Of a DNA stretch of 64,000 bases, positions 49,001-58,000 are shown piece after piece. The translations under genes were made by a program, and so were the position numbers. Source of the stretch: Ephydatia muelleri (taxonomy: Eukaryota > Porifera > Demospongiae > Spongillida > Spongillidae); assembly GCA_013339895.1 (NCBI GenBank), contig JABACO010000016.1:4111767-4175766 (forward strand). The letters are read 5' to 3'. The notes beneath the pieces were generated by a model, which did no database searches, had not been told where the DNA came from, and worked only from the letters and a program-made list of their open reading frames with translations. How positions within the stretch are numbered: the stretch's first letter is position 1; every line of letters begins with the position of its first letter.

Positions 49001-52000
49001 ACCCAACAAGGTATATCCAGCCCCAATGCAGCACTTTGAACAGGTAAAAATATTATAAGATGACCCGACAAGGTACTATCACTTTTAAGCTGTACAGGAG
49101 CAAAAGTGACTAAAGATAGCAAGGCCAAAGCAAAGGGCTTTTTTTAAAAGCTCTCATATAAAAAAAAACATTTGCTTGGGTCGGATATTGTTGACACGTA
49201 TTGTTGGCCATACAGTCTATAAATTATTCCCCTGTGTACATTATAGAAACACTGATGTCAACTCTGACTAAGCTACAGGCACTAACAGAGAGGAAAATGC
49301 CTGTACTAAATCCCTTATTTCATGCATGTACATGTAGACCTGGCCACTATTTGACATCTGCCCTCAAAGATGACTCAACATTGTTGGGAGTCCCTTTATT
49401 GGGAAAGTACATGTACATGTACGATGCTGCTCAGCTGAAAGTTGAGGTCTCACAGCACAGTGTAGGAGCTACTTGGAGAGAATGGCAATCATGATGTCAC
49501 AAGGGCACTGCACTCTACAATCTTCAGGCAGAGAATGCAGGTATAATTGTAAATTTACTATCGAAAGTATGTGTTCTTAAGCAAATTATTTATTAAGTGG
49601 CATTTGGAAATCAAGATGTAGTACTTCTGCAAAAGGCACTTTGGTCCAATTCTTGATAAGTGTGGTGTGGATACCAGTGTTGTGCCAGCACAGTGCAATT
49701 TGCTCAAGGGCATAGTGTAGGATCAGCTCATATGTAACGGCTTTAATCTACCTGTAAAATTACCACTACTGTACATGGTACACTCTAAAAGCTAAGGTCC
49801 ACCTACGAAACTTGAGTGGGGTAGATGTGTTCAAGAATGACCGAGATTCTTGTCAAGTGCCCCAACTCATTGATTAGTTACTACCTTTGCCTGCCAGCAG
49901 TGCAGATTGCAAAAGAGGATTTAGTCTGGTGAAAGTCATCATAACAGACTGAAGGAGCAGGCTAAGGGATACAGTTGTTACTGATTTAATGACAGTACAG
50001 CTGCACTGTCCAGAAATTGCTGACTTTGATCCCACGCCCACCATCCTTCGGTAGAAAGGGACCTGCAAATGCAGGCTATCTCTTTTAACCATATCTAATT
50101 CATCTAATTCAAATGATGAAATGGAGTCAGATGATGAAATGATTGATGCTTAGAAATTATATCTTACATCCTTTTTGGGGAGTGCATGTGCTGTTTACTA
50201 TGTGGTTGATGATGCGTTGTTATACTAACATGTTACAATACAGTAGCTGCTATGGATAGTCGTACCACATTAATGAATCTGGTATATTGCAAACTCTTAT
50301 GTGGAACCTTGCATAGTCCAATGAGTACTTATTGCCGATCCTGGATACAATATTTAGTACTGGCCATGTTGGAGGAACCATAGGGCCAGAATGACCAACC
50401 AGGGGCACAACCCTTTGATTTCTGAGCTCCCTCTGCTGATGTGAACACCAGGAGACACACAATGCTCGGTCAGGAAGCACTGGTGAAGGGCAAAACTGTC
50501 TTCCCCCTTGAGGTTCCATATAAGGTAGAGTGGATGGCCTTCTTTACTTTCCCAAAATGTAACCTCTAGCGCGCCACCAATGGCCTTCCTGAATGCATGT
50601 TTTTCCCTTGGAGGTGAGGGAAAAGAGCAGAATTCCCCCCTCCCAGGGTTGTCGAGCAACATGACCTTCAAGCACAGCTTAGGAACAAGGAGCTAACTCC
50701 ACAGGTACTGGAGGCACTCGCCTTGCACGACCACCATCTTCTTAGGTGTGTGTGTGCAAGTTCCACGTCCCCTACCTCCAACTTGGCAAGTCTTGACAGT
50801 AACCTGGCTGGATGTGATCTCGTGATAGTGATATAGTGCTGGCTGTTAGCACGGCTGAGACAATAAAGTTTACCACAAGATCGCAGATCATAGTAAAGGG
50901 ACAGATAATAAATGATTGATAACGGTTGAAGCATGCAGAAGAGTTGACTGAGCCAACTAGCATTCAGAATGAGTTGTTTGTAGCACAGAGTATCGAGCGG
51001 TAAGATTGATGCAAAAAATGAGGCTTCTATGAAAATTACAAACATTGGCACATTGGACAAAGGCACTCGACTGGGAATATTCATTCTACATCTAGTCAGG
51101 GATCATGAACATTATGGATGATGATCATGTTCCTAAGACCACACAAAATGACCAAATGGCATCTGTTGATTTCAATGGGCTTATTTTAAACTGGTTCCTT
51201 TTTATGGCAAGCTGTTCATGTTGCTGAAAGACCACAATTTATCATAAAAACAGTTTGGTACTGTGAATGGTAAAATGTGAACAGACTGAATATACTGTCA
51301 AAATGATAAGGACTGTGACGGACTAAACTAGCCATATCTTGCCCGTTAGCGGCAAGCTGCTACATCCATGCTCTTCAGCTGCTAGTAGATCAATCCAATC
51401 ACTAGTCACCCTCCTACGCCCCCCACCCCGACCAAATACACAAACATGTCATCCACACTTTTATATACAAAAACAACAACCATAATAGTGTTGTATTCAC
51501 AAGTTCAATGTGCATGACCCGCAACATGTCAATGAGATCACAGAGACCACTGGTCTGTCACAGTACTGTAGTTTTAAACTACATGCATACATGTGTATCA
51601 CGTAAAGTTAAGTACTAAAACTGTGCGACACCCCTGTACATCTGTATATGCATGTCTTGTACATGTCCTGTATCTCACCTGATACACTTCAGGTATTCCA
51701 TTATTGTTGACCATTTGTGTGTCTCCGTGTTTAGTACCTGTCAAAGTGAAATGTGCATTCATACCAGAAACTATCCAACATTTTAGGTTACATGTAAGTG
51801 CGAGCATTAATTCAAGGCAGTGGCCATAATGCTGCCACCACACACATCAATTTCTTTTCCTTTCTTATTTTTGGCAATGGCGTGAACATACAGAGACATC
51901 CCTGTTCAGCTAATGTAAGATAAGCAAAAGTGGCTCATGGACCTGGTGACGAAGTCTGGTAAGAGCAACCCACCACAAGCCTCAGCGTCAAACCACGATA

Positions 52001-55000
52001 AAACTAACGGCAAGTGAGAGTAATAGTAAAGGAAACGAACATTGTGTATATTCTGGGCCAAACAAGCCCTAGTTCTTTCAACAACGGTCACGATAGGGCG
52101 AAATCACTATCTTGTCGCCACGTGGCCACCCATAAATGTATATTTTAGGTGACATATAGACATCTTCATAACAGCATTAAATGACTAGATAGTCTACCGC
52201 CTGCTAGTAGAATCGGGCTGTTTGTAAGGCATCTAAGCATCGGCTAACTTGTAAGGCATCTTAGCATCGGCTTGCTCTTAAATCTTCGAATCATCTCGCC
52301 TAATGTTTAGTATATCAAATTCGCTGTCACACAAGACATCAGATATACTAACACATCGGCCTGTGTTTTTTTTTTGTTCCCTCCCCCGCCCCCTGCCCCC
52401 AATCGTGGAGAGTGATACAACCCTTCTGTAGGTTATCACATCGCATCCTGGACCTCGAATTCATCAAAATGTCCAACTTGTTGCTTGACTCGTGGCAGGA
52501 CGACATTCAATCACTGGTCGTGTTTGATGCCTAGCTTAACTTATGCCGCACCACATGAAGGTGCAAGGCACTTGTCCAAGATACATGTATATCCCGATGG
52601 ATTGAGTGCTTCTTCAGGATGGCTGCCGTACTCGTTGCGATTCTCAGAAAAAGCCTCCGAGCTGTGAGCATATCAGGCATCTATCGTTCGTGCTGCGCAG
52701 CACTTTGAGAGGACTGCCTGGGTAGTTGGTGTATACGCGAGGTGCTCGTACTCAAACTGGTCGCAGCTGAACTCAAGACTACATAACAGGCTGTGCCACG
52801 GCAATACCACGATGTCAGCACTGCGCCTTAGTGACACACATGTATCCATGGTGTGCTCACTGGAGTTTACAGCGGGTGCAGGTCCTGCAAACTTGGGAAC
52901 AGGGCAGCCTCACCTGCCAAATCCAGACGTACAACGCAGGTTGCTGCCACTACTCACGGTGCCGTTATCGTCACATGTGTTAAGAATGCACCTACCAGAA
53001 CCGGCGGATTTAATGCCCATGCAAGGAACCGCATTGAAGACAATGCCTGAGCACCATTCACCACAGCAGCAAGGAGTAGAACACATGTAGCTCTATTGAA
53101 CTTCATGTGTGTACTATACAGTGATCCACATCTATGCATAGTGTGTGCATGGCGTACATGTCTCCACTCGTCAGTGTGTGATCACCTGCTTGTAGATTCA
53201 CATGAATATTGCATGGTCACACCACAAATACATTTACTTTCCCATTCAGCATCCACAGGCAGCAGCTACTCATACATACAGGATCTGTTGGCCATGGAAT
53301 TATGCGTGTCACTCAGGTCGAGTGAGGGAGATACCCCTTCATGGCAGTTTAACACCACTACACCCCTCTGTGTGTGAAGCAGCTCTAATGGGTCATTTGC
53401 AGAGTACATCTGTACTGGCCTATGGTTGGGGTTCAGGATTTGTTTAGGCCACTACGCAATGCAACATGTTCTCAGCCCCAAACCTATCGCTTTGAGAGGC
53501 TCAAACAAATGCCTGGGCTGTTTGACGACAACAAGAGGCGATTTCAGTTTGTTCACGTCGGCGAAGGAGCACAACATTTAAAGAGAAATGGAGGCTAATT
53601 ACCGATCTGCCTTACGTGACCCTAGTCTCTGCTTGCTATGAACTAATTAGGAATACTAGACAGCCATGAGTGCTCGTACATGTCACAAGAAATGATTGAA
53701 TCACACAAAATGCAGAAGAGCTCTTCTTTCCCATTTTGGCGGTTTTACTTCAGTGACAGGATGTGCCTGTTGTGATGTGCGTGCTGCCTTGTGTGTATAA
53801 AAACTGTAAATGTCTATAATTGCCTATTAATGCTTTCCCTGGAATGCTCCCCGTGCACTAAGTATCTAAGGTTGGCCAAATGCTCGTTAGCTGTTGGGGT
53901 ATACAAGCCCATAAGAGTAATGCCCAAGTGTTCACGTCATGGTTTGCCTACTGAAGGGCAGGCAACAGCCACAGCTGGGCAATTCCTACCTAGCCAACAT
54001 GGACCAATGATTAGCGCTGGCTACCATTGGATCGGCCTGGAAAAAGAGCTTCAAGGAAGGATATGTAGTGGTGAGCCTTCCTTGTTGATGTAGTTTATCT
54101 ATCAGCTACATCTCCAAACTTTGGCACAGCGCTTTCGTTGTCAGGTACTTTTCAACTGACCTGAAACATTTCTTGCAGGCGTAGACAGAACTGTACTGAT
54201 TCGTGGCATCCTCTTAAGCTGGTGCAATGATCCCATCTCTGCAATATACTCAGCACACTTGCCACGTACCAACCTTCTCTGTTTTTATTTCGAAACGGGG
54301 TACCCACTAACTTTGCAGCAATTCATCATTCAAGTACTTTGCTTATAACTTTAATAATGAGTATATTCAAATCACTAATTTTCTTAATTGCATTCAATTG
54401 AACATTCCAACAACATTCCGTGGAACAACTCTGGTGTACGTGGACACCAGACCCATTATTACGTGATGTTATACTGTAAGCGATAATTGTCGTTACAACA
54501 TTTTGAGTCTGGGCACGAGATCAGATTTCTGGGGCCCCCACCGCCACAAGACTGATCCTTGCTCCCCATTCTAAAGCAGGTCCTAGACGGCATTTGAAGA
54601 AACAAATCGCTTTGGAAGACACTGCCAAGGACCTGTATACTGATAACAGCAATGGTTCTTCATCAGATGCAGGCCCCACTCATGGCAGCTGGTAACCCTG
54701 AGAGCCTTGCATACTGGGCATTAGTGACTAGAGCATTCTTCAGTCTTGGCAAACTGTTGGTCGAGACCAAAGCTTCGTACAGACCTAAATTCAATGTGGG
54801 GGGAAGTCACCCTCAAAGACCACTTAACTGCTACATGGTGAAGTTATATTGCTACCATGGTGAAGTTTCATACGTGCGACCAGTTCAGCATCAGTACAGA
54901 TATGCTCGTGGACCACTAACTTTGGCTAGTTGCAGCCGTCCTAGCATACATTGTACATCAGGGCATGGGACGACACCCCAGTTCCTTTTCCATCAACACC

Positions 55001-58000
55001 AACTGGGCACCGATCACTAAGACCAAAACACTCGGCCATGCCCTTGGGCAGGAATCTGGCCCCGTACAACTGGGTGTTGCCATCTCACCACAACCCCAAA
55101 CAAGGTGCCCCAGGTTAACCCATGATACCAGGAGCACAGCCAATTATAGGTCCTAGTTGTCTGCATTACCTCTCCTCACAATGAGGTTAATGTGTACAAT
55201 AAAAACGTAACGTGTGCTGCGTACATATGTGTTTCGTGTTCGGGAACTTTGGCTTTCATTGTAAGCATTTTTTGTCTGGTTCGGATTCATTTACTGAAAT
55301 CGTCACTAAAACCACTAATTGATATTTGTCTGCCTTGAGGTAAGTGTTTCACCCTGTTGCATTACTTGCATACTGATAGACATGTACAGTACTACAGCAT
55401 ACTTATAAATGGATCATGCAAACAAACCACGTGCTGTAATCACAGCACTCGTTGGTGCACAATAATTGATACTTTTTACATGTTTAATAGTTAGCACTTA
55501 AGCATATTCGTTTTGAGTCTAACACATTCTGTACAAACGATATATTCGTATTACGAAATGGAATGAAACATATTAATTGTCCTTTACTGTACATATGTTA
55601 CCAGTGCAATTGCCACAAACCTTGTCTGCTTAGAGCTTCAAGGCCTGGTAAGGTGCTCACATCTATGTCACTCTGAGACGAAGCAGCCCTGAGGGATACA
55701 AAATGGAACAACATGAATCATTAACCTTCTCACAGCACACTAGTGCTCATACTTATGATTGTCCACTGCTGCCAAGAAGTTCTGAACATTTAAATCAGTA
55801 AGTTACAAATACAGATTCAACAACTGTTAAAACATCACTCACTGACAGAACTTCAGCAGAAGCAGCTCGCTCATCCAGAGCAGTAAAAATACGAGCAACC
55901 GAATCACTATGACAATGAAATTGCAATAAACACTGTATTTATCTGTCAAGTGTACTGTACATTCAGTAATTGGATAATTATATCCATGTATGGAACTGCT
56001 TGCTTTGTAGCAAGAGATTAATCTTTGGTATACTGTGATATTACTATATACATGTACATAATCAAAGCATTGGATGAAATCCTAAGGTGGGAACCCAATC
56101 AGTATTGATCACTGATAATCCAGTGTTTCGGTGCACATGAGAACTTTACCATTACCAATGCAGTACATGTACAGTACCTGCACACAGCACAGCTGTAGTT
56201 TCCATGCAATTCGTTGGCAAATGCCACGATTCAGTTTAAGTAAAGTATTTACACTGCAGTAATAATATATTATACAAACATACACATTACACAGTGCCAA
56301 AGTGTTAGAAAAACAGAACATTTTGGTGCATTAACAAGTACACTGTACATGTACAGTGTACACTTACCTCGATCCACAAGCAATGTCACCATTGGACATA
56401 CACCAAACACTCCAGACAGAATTGGCAGGAAGTTGCAACACTTGCTTACACACATCTCCTACAACAGCAAGTATATTACATGCACAGTTTACTAGCGTAA
56501 ATGATATAGTCATAGTAGTACAAACCATTCCAAACTCTGAGTGTACCATCTTCACCCCCAGAGACAAAACAGCTTCCTTGGAAACCAGGGAGAAGAGCAA
56601 TGCTAAACGAAGAAAACATCGATCACCATCATAATAAATACACTTTCGTACAACAATCAGCAAGCACTCATAATGATTATAAGTTTAAGGCATATGTACT
56701 GTAGTCAAAAATACCGACATATTGAACTAATGTCTGAATTAAAATAACCTTTTGTGAGTTACAGATGTACATGTACTGTGCTTATAACTGCTTCATTTTG
56801 TAACACACACATAATTACACATACGGTGTACATGTACATGTATGCAGTATGCATGCATATACATTAGCGATCAGTAGACGTCATATTGTATCAACATAAA
56901 GTTATGCACCAGCACAGTGCATGAAACACAATTATACATACCTGTACACAAAAGCACTGTGTCCATACAACTCATTCAAGCACAGTCCTGTATGAATATT
57001 CCATCGACGAATCGTGCTTGGAGAGATGAGGCAAAAAAACTCAGTACAAAATACAACACATGATTGATGAAGAACAGGTGTAACTGTTCATTGTCACATT
57101 ATGCATGTAAAGTACACTGTAAGTAAATGTACAGCTGTTATACAGTATACAGTAAAGCAAGTTCACTAATGAGCTTAACATTGCATTTGCAAGCTTCCCA
57201 CACAAACATGAACACTGTAAAAATGTACATGCTGTGCTAATGCATGTCTACAGTACCGAACAGCTTACCAATCATTAGCAGCAGAAAGAAATATGTCACT
57301 TGATGCTACTTTGACATCTCTTACTACATCTGAATGACCTCTGTACTCTTGCAAGCACAGCTTGGTGTCCAGTTCCCATAATTTGATAGACCGATCCGCA
57401 CCACCTGTTGAGTGCAGTATAAGTGATAAATGATCTGGTGATAATGACCATGTAATATGGAACAGTGTCCGTGAATAGGGACTGAACACATATATATATA
57501 TAACCTTTCAGGACTTAGGACCTGACTGATATAACTTTTCAGGACTTAGTGACAAAATGTACTTTTCCCATTAATTGAAATAGTGTACATTTTTTGTGTG
57601 TAAGAATTGTTTTGTAGAGGGCATTACTATCCTTTGTAAATTGACAACGTGTGAAAAACTACACTTCCCATACATCTATTACTATACACTGTATACTTGC
57701 ACGTGTATAGTGCATATCCATATAAATACCATGACAAATGAATTGGTGTTACGAGATAGTTTGTTATATTTTTATTTTTAAAGGTAGCAACCACATTGAT
57801 AGTAAAACTTAGTGCATACTTAGCAATACATCTAGTGTACACACAGGTCTTTGGTACTCTACTGTACATGTACACATAAATGTCCTAGATCCCACCAGTA
57901 TGGTATTCTGAACATGCACAAAAGGTATAGGTTGGCGAGGTTTAGTCATTGAATGTGTCCATACCCATACATGTATTTCCATGTGCAGAATAATGAGAAT

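Noticed and set aside
50668-51084. 138-codon minus-strand frame with hydrophobic segments, a possible membrane protein
   Set aside because: No start context, neighbouring exon or family signature; hydrophobic runs are common by chance in such sequence.
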